Source of the DNA: an uncultured Clostridium sp.
GTDB taxonomy: Bacteria; Bacillota; Clostridia; Clostridiales; Clostridiaceae
NCBI RefSeq assembly: GCF_937920395.1
Contig: NZ_CALEVF010000135.1
Location: 1-8,177, forward strand
Reading direction: 5' to 3'
DNA length: 8,177 nucleotides
Shown here piece by piece: positions 1 to 6,859 of this stretch. The notes below the pieces were generated by a model. It did no database searches and was not told the origin of the DNA. It was given only the letters and a program-made list of their open reading frames with translations. Made by a program: the position numbers and the translations under genes. Numbering within the stretch: position 1 is the stretch's first letter; every line of letters begins with the position of its first letter.

Positions 1-901
1 ATGCTTCTATTAATTTTGTATGATAATCAAACTCTTTTGCTTTCCACTCAAGGTAGAATGGGTCAAGCGGTATACAATGTCCTCCAAGTCCTGGACCTGG
101 ATAAAATGGCATAAATCCATAAGGTTTAGTTTTAGCCGCATCTATAACTTCCCATATATCGATATTCATTCTTTTACATAAAATAGCCATTTCATTAGCA
201 AGTGCTATATTTACATTTCTGAATGTATTTTCAAGTATTTTTTCCATTTCAGCTACTGCTGGTGAAGACACTTCTAATATATCTCCCTCAAGCACACTTC
301 TATATAACATTCCTGCTACCTCAGTACAGTCTTTCGTGCATCCTCCAACTACTTTTGGAGTATTTTTTGTGTTAAATTGTTTATTTCCCGGATCTATTCT
401 CTCAGGAGAAAACGCTAAGAAAAAATCTACTCCACATTTTAAACCAGATTCTTCAAGTATTGGTTTAAGTACCTCTTCAGTTGTTCCTGGGTAAGTAGTA
501 CTCTCAAGTACCACGAGCATTCCCTTGTGCAAGTACTTAGCTACACTTTTAGTTGATTCAACTACATATGATAAATCGGGTTGCTTATATAGATCAAGTG
601 GAGTAGGAACTGCAATACATACCGTCTCTACATCCTTAACAAAGCTAAAATCTGTTGTAGCCCTTAGTTTCCCGTTTTTTACTAATCGTTCTAAATCCGA
701 ATCCACAATATCACTTATATAATTACGTCCCTCATTTACCATTTGAACCTTTTTCTCTTGAACATCAAACCCTATTACTTCATAACCTACTTTAGCCTTC
801 TCTACAGCTAGTGGCAATCCAACATATCCAAGTCCTACTACACCAAGCCTAGCTGTTTTATTTTCTAGTTTTAATAATAATTCATCTTTTAATTGAAACA
901 T
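1..901 (-). CDS. wbpA: Nucleotide-sugar dehydrogenase, WbpA type (UDP-N-acetylglucosamine 6-dehydrogenase), 3' end outside window
   Basis: The gene runs off the window at position 1, leaving 300 codons of an expected 430-440. The family performs two NAD-dependent oxidations of C6 of a UDP-sugar to a UDP-uronic acid in the cytoplasm. Visible motifs are the Rossmann NAD loop GLGYVGLP (residues 23-30), PTPL (99-102), ESTTYPGT (133-140), FSPERIDPGN (164-173), the central helix AEMEKILENTFRNVN (217-231) and the catalytic cysteine in GGHCIPLDPFYL (C276). The DPFYLEWKA version of the active site, together with the IDPGN and TKPYGFMPFYPGPG segments, resembles WbpA/TviB-type UDP-GlcNAc dehydrogenases more than plain UDP-glucose dehydrogenase. 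This substrate call is an inference. The ATG at 899-901 is preceded by a strong AAGGAGGT. The reading frame is intact, including through the A6 run near 420. UDP-glucose or UDP-ManNAc are alternative substrates. Confidence 0.85.
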   Translation of the reverse strand, partial: MFQLKDELLLKLENKTARLGVVGLGYVGLPLAVEKAKVGYEVIGFDVQEKKVQMVNEGRNYISDIVDSDLERLVKNGKLRATTDFSFVKDVETVCIAVPTPLDLYKQPDLSYVVESTKSVAKYLHKGMLVVLESTTYPGTTEEVLKPILEESGLKCGVDFFLAFSPERIDPGNKQFNTKNTPKVVGGCTKDCTEVAGMLYRSVLEGDILEVSSPAVAEMEKILENTFRNVNIALANEMAILCKRMNIDIWEVIDAAKTKPYGFMPFYPGPGLGGHCIPLDPFYLEWKAKEFDYHTKLIEA

Positions 902-907
902 TTTGTT

Positions 908-915
908 ACCTCCTT
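908..915 (-). promoter_or_regulatory. Ribosome binding site of the wbpA-like gene
   Basis: On the minus strand AAGGAGGT lies 6 bases before the ATG at 899-901. It is a near-perfect anti-16S match and fixes the start codon. It is the strongest Shine-Dalgarno sequence in the window, suggesting efficient translation at the head of a new transcription unit. Confidence 0.85.
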
Positions 916-1243
916 CAACCCTAAAGATCTTATTTAATAGGTTAACTTTCTTATATGTTCTTTTTTATATCTATAAATCTTAACTTTTTTTAGAATGCAA
1001 TATATATATATTTTATCCTTGCCTACTATATTCTAAGTTTCTTATAGTTTTTTGCGGTTTATTTTAGATACTTACATAACAAAGATTTTTCTATAAGTTT
1101 TATTGTGTTCTTGTCCTTTATCTTGTTTAAATCATCCCAACTCTCTCTAACCATTTTACATCATTTCTAAAATTATTCAACATGTTTTTACACTTCCATT
1201 GTAGTATATCTCAGTATCTCTCATTGTATCCTATATTATTCTA

Positions 1244-1288
1244 TTTATATAATTTATATAATTTATATAATTTATATAATTTATATAA
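1244..1288. repeat. Five perfect tandem copies of a 9-bp unit, TTTATATAA
   Basis: The unit TTTATATAA occurs five times head to tail without a mismatch (1244-1252, 1253-1261, 1262-1270, 1271-1279, 1280-1288). Each unit contains the 8-bp palindrome TTATATAA, so the array is a ladder of palindromes spaced by one base. Read on the plus strand, each junction makes a TATAAT hexamer; on the minus strand each unit gives TATAAA. The array is downstream of the galU terminator and about 340 bases upstream of the wbpA-like start. Perfect identity of all copies suggests recent expansion by slippage. Confidence 0.95.
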
Positions 1289-1340
1289 GTTTATTATCTA
1301 TTTTTCTATAATTTCTTAAATTAGAACATACTACATTATA

Positions 1341-1373
1341 TTAAAATAAAAAAAAGCTAGTTTTACCTAGCTT
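1341..1373 (-). terminator. Rho-independent terminator of galU
   Basis: Ten bases past the galU stop codon, the minus strand reads AAGCTAG, a six-base loop GTAAAA, then CTAGCTT, running straight into a run of T residues. The seven-pair stem (1354-1360 with 1367-1373) followed by the T-tract (1347-1353 and beyond) is the classical layout. It ends the galU transcript and isolates the wbpA-like gene from upstream transcription. Confidence 0.85.
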
Positions 1374-1382
1374 CCATTGATA

Positions 1383-2297
1383 TTATTTATTTTGATTATT
1401 AATACATTTACTATAAATTTCTTTAAATACATCATTATCTTTAATAGTCAAAAGATATTTCATAAATGTTTCTTTAAGTTCATCCCGTTTAAGTGCATAT
1501 TCTACAGTAGCTTCTAAAAATCCTTCTTTATCTCCCACATCATATCTTCTACCCTCAAAATTATAAGCATACATATCTTCCTCTGATATTAAAGTTTTCA
1601 AAGCATCAGTAAGTTGTATTTCGCCACCTTTACCTGGTTTTGTATTTTCTAAAATATCAAATATCCTTGGTGTTATAATATATCTTCCTAGTATAGCAAT
1701 ATTCGATGGAGCTTCACTTGCATTAGGTTTTTCTACAACATCTTTAACTTTATACACTCTATTTTCTACTGATACTCCATCTATAATACCATATTTGGAA
1801 ACTTCACTTTTGGGAACCTGCTGAACTCCTATAATTGAAGTCTCATATTTAGAGTAACAATCTATAAGTTGTTTTAGACAAGGCACCTCACTATCTACCA
1901 CATCATCACCGAGCATAACCGCAAATGGTTCATTTCCAACAAAAGTTTTAGCACAACTTATTGCATGGCCCAAACCTTTAGGTTCTTTCTGACGTATATA
2001 ATAAATATTTGCCAAGTTAGATATATTTTGAACCATCTTTAATACATCATCTTTACCATTTTTTTGTAATTGGTATTCAAGTTCAACCGATTTATCAAAA
2101 TGGTCTTCAATTGCTCTTTTATTTCTTCCTGTTATAATTAATATTTCCTCAATTCCGGCCGCAACAGCCTCCTCTATAATATACTGTATTGTTGGTTTAT
2201 CAACAATTGGCAGCATTTCTTTAGGTTGAGCTTTTGTAGCTGGTAAAAATCTTGTTCCAAGCCCTGCTGCAGGTATTATAGCTTTTTTTACTCTCAT
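1383..2297 (-). CDS. galU: UTP--glucose-1-phosphate uridylyltransferase
   Basis: GalU/GtaB joins UTP and glucose-1-phosphate to give UDP-glucose and pyrophosphate in the cytoplasm. The 304-residue length is normal for bacterial GalU. The nucleotide-binding loop is [19 protein letters not shown] (10-28), followed by GLGH (108-111), the metal-site LGDD (129-132), the catalytic lysine in VEKP (K190), GRYIITP (204-210) and [12 protein letters not shown] (222-233). All key residues are present. The ATG is preceded by AGAGGGGTG at the usual distance. It lies 162 bases after cpsD with no clear terminator between, so it may be read through from the chain-length operon or use its own promoter near 2386-2424; a terminator follows it. 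Its product can feed glucosyl units, galactosyl units or the UDP-glucuronate branch of the neighbouring polysaccharide pathway. Some loci carry a second galU copy, so this may be a locus-specific paralogue. Confidence 0.96.
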   Translation of the reverse strand: MRVKKAIIPAAGLGTRFLPATKAQPKEMLPIVDKPTIQYIIEEAVAAGIEEILIITGRNKRAIEDHFDKSVELEYQLQKNGKDDVLKMVQNISNLANIYYIRQKEPKGLGHAISCAKTFVGNEPFAVMLGDDVVDSEVPCLKQLIDCYSKYETSIIGVQQVPKSEVSKYGIIDGVSVENRVYKVKDVVEKPNASEAPSNIAILGRYIITPRIFDILENTKPGKGGEIQLTDALKTLISEEDMYAYNFEGRRYDVGDKEGFLEATVEYALKRDELKETFMKYLLTIKDNDVFKEIYSKCINNQNK

Positions 2298-2347
2298 AAT
2301 TCTTCACCCCTCTAATAAAATGATCATAATTATGTAGCTTTTTATAA

Positions 2348-2365
2348 TGATATTTGAAAATATCA
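2348..2365. repeat. Perfect 8-bp inverted repeat in the cpsD-galU gap
   Basis: TGATATTT and AAATATCA are exact complements separated by GA (2348-2355, 2358-2365). It lies 51 bases before the galU ATG and downstream of the candidate galU promoter, so it would sit in the galU leader. It has no T-tract after it on the minus strand, so it is a poor terminator. A protein-binding operator or an mRNA hairpin are possible, and chance in AT-rich DNA cannot be excluded. Confidence 0.5.
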
Positions 2366-2385
2366 GTTTCATTTTTAATAATCCA

Positions 2386-2424
2386 ATTATATACAATACT
2401 ATTCCTATGTTTAACAATTGTAAA
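2386..2424 (-). promoter_or_regulatory. galU: Candidate promoter for galU
   Basis: On the minus strand TTTACA (2419-2424) is followed after 17 bases by TAGTAT (2396-2401), a 5/6 and a 4/6 match to the sigma-A boxes. A perfect TATAAT (2386-2391) lies ten bases further on but has only a weak -35 (TTAAAC) at 17 bases. Either could start a transcript about 85-100 bases before galU. Because the region is AT-rich, such matches arise easily. Confidence 0.35.
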
Positions 2425-2459
2425 GAGTTATTTAAGCTTACTTTTCTACTTATAATATT

Positions 2460-3143
2460 TTAATTTTCTTTTCCGTAATACCCTTTATAATATTTACCAT
2501 GATATCCGCATGCTTCATTAGGCACTTTATTGAATACAACTCCTAATATTTTTCCACCCACCTTATCAATTAATTGTTTTGCATCTACAATAGCATTTTT
2601 TTGAGCTTCGCCATAAGATGCAACAAAGATTACTCCATCTACTACTGTAGATAAAATTTGTGCATCTGTTACTGCAAGAACTGGTGGAGCATCAATAAGA
2701 ATCAAATCAAATTCGTCTTTTAAAGCTTCAATAAAAGCTCGCATTTTTTTGCTTCCTAACAACTCTGCTGGATTTGGAGGTATTGGCCCACTAGTTAGTA
2801 TTAGAAGATTATCAACTTCAGTCTTAACCATACAGTCTTCTTTTTTAACATCCTGAACTAATACATTTGTTAATCCTAAAGCATTAGAAATTCCCATTTT
2901 CTTATGTATTGATGGCTTTCTTAAATCACAATCAACAAGAATTACTTTTTTCCCACTTTCTGCCATAGTTATAGCTAAGTTAGCAATTACAGTACTTTTA
3001 CCTTCTCCAGAACCAGATGAAGTTACTGCTATAGTTTGAAGTTCTTTATCTAAGGAAGAGAATTGAATATTAGTTCTTAATGTTCTAAATGCCTCAGCCG
3101 TTCTAGATTTTGGATTTTTTAATGTTATTAATTTTTTTAACAT
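2460..3143 (-). CDS. cpsD: BY-type tyrosine kinase of polysaccharide synthesis (CpsD/CapB/EpsB/YwqD-like)
   Basis: A cytoplasmic bacterial tyrosine kinase that pairs with a membrane activator (here CpsC) to control polysaccharide length and export. Its 227 residues fit the separate Gram-positive CapB/CpsD form. In order: oligomerisation motif EAFRTLR (E17, R20, R23), Walker A SGSGEGKST (43-51, K49), Walker A' VILVDCDLRKP (67-77, D71 and D73), Walker B LILIDAPP (147-154, D151), and a C-terminal tyrosine cluster with Y214, Y218, Y219, Y222 and Y223 in the last 14 residues, the expected autophosphorylation site. The start ATG is preceded by AAGGTG, which lies within the 12-base gap after the cpsC stop, so the two genes are translated together. 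A MinD/ParA ATPase is excluded by the tyrosine tail and the partner gene. No cognate PHP-type phosphatase is in the window. Confidence 0.95.
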   Translation of the reverse strand: MLKKLITLKNPKSRTAEAFRTLRTNIQFSSLDKELQTIAVTSSGSGEGKSTVIANLAITMAESGKKVILVDCDLRKPSIHKKMGISNALGLTNVLVQDVKKEDCMVKTEVDNLLILTSGPIPPNPAELLGSKKMRAFIEALKDEFDLILIDAPPVLAVTDAQILSTVVDGVIFVASYGEAQKNAIVDAKQLIDKVGGKILGVVFNKVPNEACGYHGKYYKGYYGKEN

Positions 3144-3155
3144 ATTCTCACCTTC

Positions 3156-3827
3156 CTATTGTTTATCTTCAGTCAAAGGAATAACACCTATAACTGGTAG
3201 TCCTGTTAGTTTTTCTAACTCATCTTGACTTTTTACAGTATTATCTAAATACTCAAGCAAGAAAGCTATTCCAAGTGAAATCATAAGCCCAATAAAAAAT
3301 GCAATTGCCATATTTAACTTTGGATTGGGACTATCTGGTGCTGTAGGTTGCTCTGCTTCATCTAATATTTGTACATTATCAGTTTTTTTAACATCATTAC
3401 TTATACTTTTCAATGATTTAGCTAACTGGTTCGCAACTACCATAGCTTCTTTTGCATCTTTAGATTTAACTGTTAGGGTTAAAAATTCAGTATCACCTTG
3501 AGCTTGAACTGTTACCATATCTTGAAGTTCACTAGGTGTAATATCCAATTTAAGTTTTTTAATAACATCTTCTGAAACCTTTCTTGATTTAGCAAACTCA
3601 CTATAAGTTGCAACTAATTTTTGATACATCATTACATCATTAATATCAGTCTGAGGTACCTCTGATTTGTTTTGCACTTTTCCAATTATTACAGATATAT
3701 CTGCTTTATATGTAGGTGTAATAACAAAATAACTTAGAACTCCACTAAGCACCGTTGCCCCTATTGTAATTAAAACAACTAACAATATCCTTTTCTTTAT
3801 AATATTAAAATACTCAATTAATTCCAT
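3156..3827 (-). CDS. cpsC: Polysaccharide chain-length regulator / kinase activator (Wzz family, CpsC/CapA/YwqC-like)
   Basis: A membrane protein with two transmembrane segments, near residues 14-36 (RILLVVLITIGATVLSGV is the core) and 171-191 (LNMAIAFFIGLMISLGIAFL), flanking an extracellular domain of about 135 residues. A proline-containing segment PTAPDSPNPK (161-170) precedes the second segment, as in the Wzz/PCP family. The cytoplasmic tail after residue 191 (LEYLDNTVKSQDELEKLTGL, then PVIGVIP) is the family's juxtamembrane kinase-activating region. Length, 223 residues, is typical. The ATG overlaps the stop of the upstream TPR gene in TAATG, and its GGAGGA lies inside the end of that gene, so its translation is probably coupled. 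The next gene is its partner kinase cpsD. In this family the tail binds and activates the kinase, while the outer domain influences polymer length. Confidence 0.94.
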   Translation of the reverse strand: MELIEYFNIIKKRILLVVLITIGATVLSGVLSYFVITPTYKADISVIIGKVQNKSEVPQTDINDVMMYQKLVATYSEFAKSRKVSEDVIKKLKLDITPSELQDMVTVQAQGDTEFLTLTVKSKDAKEAMVVANQLAKSLKSISNDVKKTDNVQILDEAEQPTAPDSPNPKLNMAIAFFIGLMISLGIAFLLEYLDNTVKSQDELEKLTGLPVIGVIPLTEDKQ

Positions 3828-4897
3828 TATTTATCCTCCGTAAAAAGTTTTTCTAAATCAATCACAATTTCATCTTTTGCATCAATTTTTTTAGCTATAT
3901 CTAAATGTATCCTTGCTTGCTCAAAGTTTTTGACGTTTATATAACACATAACTAGATTTGTACATATCTCTATGGATTTTGTAACTTCAAATGCTTTTCT
4001 AAAATATTGTATTGCCATTTCGTAATTTTCAAGGCAAGCATAATTAATTCCAAATTCATTAATTACCTCAATTAAATCCTTATCAATAGCTACTGCCTCA
4101 TTTAAATAATATATTGCCTTCTCATAATTTTGTAAGACTCTATATGCAACCGCGCAATGATAATATATATCCGGTTTATCGCCTAATTGATTTATCAAAG
4201 GTATTAAAATCTTAAGTGCCTCTTTAGGGTCAGTTGGCACTAACTCTTTTGCTTTTTCAAAACCTGTTATGGTTTCTAATGAATTTTTAAGTTCAATAAC
4301 ATCTAAAGTTTGTTCTCCACCATTCATCGTATAATTTCTTAATGCCATTAATGCTAAGTCATGTTTATTTTCACTATTTAATACTAATGCCTCATATAAA
4401 TATGGATTACTATAATTAGTAATATTTTTAGCTTTTTCTACAAGTTTTAGTTCTTCTTCCTTAAACATACTATTATTAATTCTTAATTTATCAACTAAAA
4501 GAAAAATTTTATCATAATTATCGATATTTTCCTCTATAACTAATAATCCTTTTAAAATAATATATGCTTCCTCATAATTTTCATCTTTAATTTCTTTAAA
4601 TATCACGCTTTTTATAAATCCTGTCGAATTTGGTACAGTATTAATAATTTTTTTATACTCTTCATTATATTTAAAGTGTTCATCTGCACCTATTACATAG
4701 AACATTCCTTCTATAAATAAATTGACTGGTATATTTTTAAAATCTTCCTTTTTCTTTACCTTTTGGATTATCTCATTAGTTCTCACTGGGAAGTATATAT
4801 CATTTGAAATAACAAGATCATTAATTTTACTATTCTTTTTTATTTCTAAAAAAAGAAGTGCTGCTAATTTTTCTGAAAAATATGTTTTGACATCCAT
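3827..4897 (-). CDS. Tetratricopeptide-repeat protein of the polysaccharide operon, unknown role
   Basis: A 356-residue protein without a signal peptide or a clear transmembrane segment, so probably cytoplasmic. Three TPR units occupy the C-terminal third: about 242-275 (PDIYYHCAVAYRVLQNYEKA start), 276-309 (INYACLENYEMAIQYFRKAF core) and 310-343 (NLVMCYINVKNFEQARIHL core), with the usual A-Y-G/A spacing and family-like A/I positions. A partial helical repeat pair lies around 221-240 (KEALKILIPLINQLGD). The N-terminal ~200 residues are lysine- and glutamate-rich and I recognise no family; they could be degenerate TPR-like helices. The ATG follows AAGGTG. It is the first gene of an operon with cpsC and cpsD, its stop overlapping the cpsC start (TAATG). 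TPRs mediate protein-protein contacts, so a scaffold for the CpsC/CpsD complex is plausible but is inference only. Confidence 0.85.
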   Translation of the reverse strand: MDVKTYFSEKLAALLFLEIKKNSKINDLVISNDIYFPVRTNEIIQKVKKKEDFKNIPVNLFIEGMFYVIGADEHFKYNEEYKKIINTVPNSTGFIKSVIFKEIKDENYEEAYIILKGLLVIEENIDNYDKIFLLVDKLRINNSMFKEEELKLVEKAKNITNYSNPYLYEALVLNSENKHDLALMALRNYTMNGGEQTLDVIELKNSLETITGFEKAKELVPTDPKEALKILIPLINQLGDKPDIYYHCAVAYRVLQNYEKAIYYLNEAVAIDKDLIEVINEFGINYACLENYEMAIQYFRKAFEVTKSIEICTNLVMCYINVKNFEQARIHLDIAKKIDAKDEIVIDLEKLFTEDK

Positions 4898-4952
4898 TTT
4901 TACACCTTCCTACTAATCTTAAATATTTATAATACAAATGTTGCTATTTATA

Positions 4953-4981
4953 ATAATAATATACTAAGGATAATTTGTAAA
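4953..4981 (-). promoter_or_regulatory. Sigma-A-type promoter of the TPR-cpsC-cpsD operon
   Basis: On the minus strand TTTACA (4976-4981) and TATTAT (4953-4958) are separated by exactly 17 bases. Each box matches the consensus at five of six positions. A transcript would start near 4946 and have a leader of about 50 bases to the ATG at 4895-4897. It is one of the best promoter matches in the window and would allow the chain-length operon to be expressed apart from pgcA. Confidence 0.6.
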
Positions 4982-5037
4982 CCTTATAAAATTATAGTAG
5001 CAGTAATTATGGACATTTTTTGTGTTAATCGACAGTT

Positions 5038-6771
5038 TTACTTTTCACATACCTCATCAACTATTTTCATTACAGCTTTTTTTAACTCAATTATCTTTTC
5101 AGATGCATTTTCCAAAGAATCTCCCTTAACAGATAGATAAATCTTCATTTTTGGTTCAGTACCTGATGGTCTAACTACAAACCAACAACCATCCTCTAAT
5201 ATAAATTTTAGTACATTTGATTTTGGTAGTTCTATCAATTTTTCAGTATTACTAGTTAAATCCATCTCTATACTAGATTTATAATCCATTTTTTTTACGA
5301 TTTTGTTATTGTTTACAGATTCTTTCATTGAATGCCTTAGACTTTCCAATATATTACTTATTTTTTTTGCGCCATCTTTTCCTTTGAGTTCTATTGAAAC
5401 TAAACTTTCTTTATAATATCCATGTTCTTTATAAATTCCTATTAAGGCATCATATAAACTCATACCTTTATTTTTATAGTAAAGTGTCATTTCACAAATT
5501 AACATTGCAGCTATAACCGCATCTTTATCTCTCACAAAATTCCCTGCTAAATAACCAAAACTTTCTTCAAATCCAAATATAAAGTCTTTCTCACCTGTCT
5601 TTTCAAACTCTTTAATTTTTTCTCCAATATATTTAAAACCTGTAAGCACATCTAACACTTGTACATTATATTTTTTAGAAATAGCCTCTACCATGTCTGT
5701 CGTAACAATAGTTTTTATTATTACACCATTCCTCGGCAATTGATCCGTTTCACTTAAAGATTTTAGTATATAATTACTTAGTAATACCCCTGTCTGATTT
5801 CCTGACAAGACCTTGTACTTTCCTTTCTCGCCCTTAACCACTACTCCAATACGATCACAATCAGGGTCTGTACCAAATATAATGTCTGGATTTATGCCCT
5901 TTGCCATTTCTAAGGCTAATTCAAACACTTTTGGTTCTTCTGGATTAGGATATGGAACTGTGGGAAAATTACCATTTGGCATTTCTTGTTCTTTTACAAC
6001 AATCACATTATTATAACCTAATTCTTTTAAAACTCTTCTCACAGGTAGATTTCCAGATCCATGAATGGGAGTATAAATTATTTTTAAATCACTGGCATAT
6101 TTATCAACTAAGTCTTTTCTTATTGTTAATTTCTTAACTTTATCCATATATGATAAATAAATATTTTCTCCAATCATTTTTAATATTCCGTTTTGTTTTG
6201 CATCATTAACATTCATATTTTTAACTTTAGAAAAATCTTCTATACTGTTTACACAAGTAATAATATTTTTTGCAACTTCATCAGTAACTTGTCCACCATC
6301 TTCTCCATAAACCTTATATCCATTATATTCTTTAGGGTTATGTGATGCAGTTATAACAATTCCAGCCTTGCTTTCTAATTCACGAACAGCATAAGATAAA
6401 ATTGGTGTTGGCGTTAATTTTTCAAATAAATTCACTGAAATACCGTTACCACAAAGAGTTTCTGCAGCGGCTTTGGCAAACTCTATTGACATATTCCTTG
6501 AATCATATGCTATAGTAACTGAAATTTTTCCAATGTATTTTGATTTTAAATAGTCTGATAAACCCTGAGTAGTCTTGCCTATAGTATGTATATTCATCCT
6601 ATTAGTCCCTGCACCAATTACACCTCTTAGTCCACCTGTACCAAATTCTAAATCTTTATAAAATCTGTCTTCAATTTCTTTTTCATCTACTAATTGCACA
6701 AGTTCTTTCTTTAATTCTGAGTCTATAAAAGTTGAACTAATCCAACTATTATATTTCTCTTTATATGTCAT
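5038..6771 (-). CDS. pgcA: Phospho-sugar mutase (alpha-phosphoglucomutase / phosphomannomutase, PgcA type)
   Basis: Interconverts glucose-6-phosphate and glucose-1-phosphate (and often mannose phosphates) in the cytoplasm, through a phosphoserine. All four family signatures are visible: active-site TASHNPKEYNGYKVY (141-155, S143 the phosphoserine), metal-binding GTDPDCDR (300-307, D302, D304, D306), sugar-recognition GFEESFGYL (400-408) and phosphate-binding RPSGTEPK (534-541). An N-terminal LEFGTGGLRG (41-50) is the usual family opening. The 577-residue length matches Bacillus PgcA and is longer than AlgC- or GlmM-type mutases. The ATG follows TGGAGGA. It makes the glucose-1-phosphate that GalU uses. 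It lies 140 bases upstream of the TPR operon on the same strand, with no clear terminator between, so readthrough is possible. It is divergent from speA. Confidence 0.96.
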   Translation of the reverse strand: MTYKEKYNSWISSTFIDSELKKELVQLVDEKEIEDRFYKDLEFGTGGLRGVIGAGTNRMNIHTIGKTTQGLSDYLKSKYIGKISVTIAYDSRNMSIEFAKAAAETLCGNGISVNLFEKLTPTPILSYAVRELESKAGIVITASHNPKEYNGYKVYGEDGGQVTDEVAKNIITCVNSIEDFSKVKNMNVNDAKQNGILKMIGENIYLSYMDKVKKLTIRKDLVDKYASDLKIIYTPIHGSGNLPVRRVLKELGYNNVIVVKEQEMPNGNFPTVPYPNPEEPKVFELALEMAKGINPDIIFGTDPDCDRIGVVVKGEKGKYKVLSGNQTGVLLSNYILKSLSETDQLPRNGVIIKTIVTTDMVEAISKKYNVQVLDVLTGFKYIGEKIKEFEKTGEKDFIFGFEESFGYLAGNFVRDKDAVIAAMLICEMTLYYKNKGMSLYDALIGIYKEHGYYKESLVSIELKGKDGAKKISNILESLRHSMKESVNNNKIVKKMDYKSSIEMDLTSNTEKLIELPKSNVLKFILEDGCWFVVRPSGTEPKMKIYLSVKGDSLENASEKIIELKKAVMKIVDEVCEK

Positions 6772-6776
6772 ATTTT

Positions 6777-6783
6777 TCCTCCA
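6777..6783 (-). promoter_or_regulatory. pgcA: Ribosome binding site of pgcA
   Basis: TGGAGGA on the minus strand lies five bases before the ATG at 6769-6771, fixing the pgcA start and supporting the 577-residue form. Confidence 0.8.
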
Positions 6784-6853
6784 TTTCTATATTAATATCG
6801 AAATTGTCATTTACCTTGTTATTATTACACTATATCCCAACTTAGTCTATCAT

Positions 6854-6859
6854 ATTATA
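6854..6859 (-). promoter_or_regulatory. pgcA: Candidate -10 box for pgcA
   Basis: A perfect TATAAT on the minus strand, 82 bases before the pgcA start. At 17-18 bases upstream only weak hexamers (TTTTAT, CTTTTA) are seen, so the promoter is uncertain. A transcript would begin near 6847. Confidence 0.35.

Larger units (their letters stand above)
902..1382. other. 481-base AT-rich intergenic region between galU and the wbpA-like gene
   Basis: This gap separates two genes on the same strand. From the galU side it holds the galU terminator (1341-1373), then an AT-rich stretch with a five-copy 9-bp tandem repeat (1244-1288), then about 170 bases in which short open stretches lie in three successive minus frames (about 1059-1224), then an AT-rich leader and the ribosome binding site at 908-915. 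Since galU is terminated, the wbpA-like gene must have its own promoter here. I could not find a convincing -35/-10 pair on the minus strand. The best is a weak TTGCAT near 995 with a TTATAG/TATAGA-like hexamer about 18 bases downstream, which I do not call. No riboswitch-like conserved core is visible. Confidence 0.7.

Noticed and set aside
415..430. Possible frameshift at the A6 run in the dehydrogenase gene
   Set aside because: Recounting the run gives an intact frame, reading VDFFLAFSPERIDPG across it as the family requires.
525..722. 65-codon open frame on the plus strand
   Set aside because: It lies wholly antisense to the conserved dehydrogenase, has no Shine-Dalgarno and its translation resembles no protein family.
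902..1240. Cyclic-di-GMP or other riboswitch in the dehydrogenase leader
   Set aside because: Such control is known for some clostridial surface genes, but I see no conserved aptamer core or GC-bearing stems here.
4722..4916. 64-codon plus-strand open frame over the TPR gene start
   Set aside because: Antisense to the TPR coding region with no ribosome binding site; its hydrophobic look comes from the complement of lysine-rich codons.
4898..5037. Terminator after pgcA
   Set aside because: Only short imperfect dyads were found in this gap, none followed by a T-tract on the minus strand.
5813..6137. Two overlapping plus-strand open frames inside pgcA
   Set aside because: Both are antisense to conserved mutase motifs and lack start signals.
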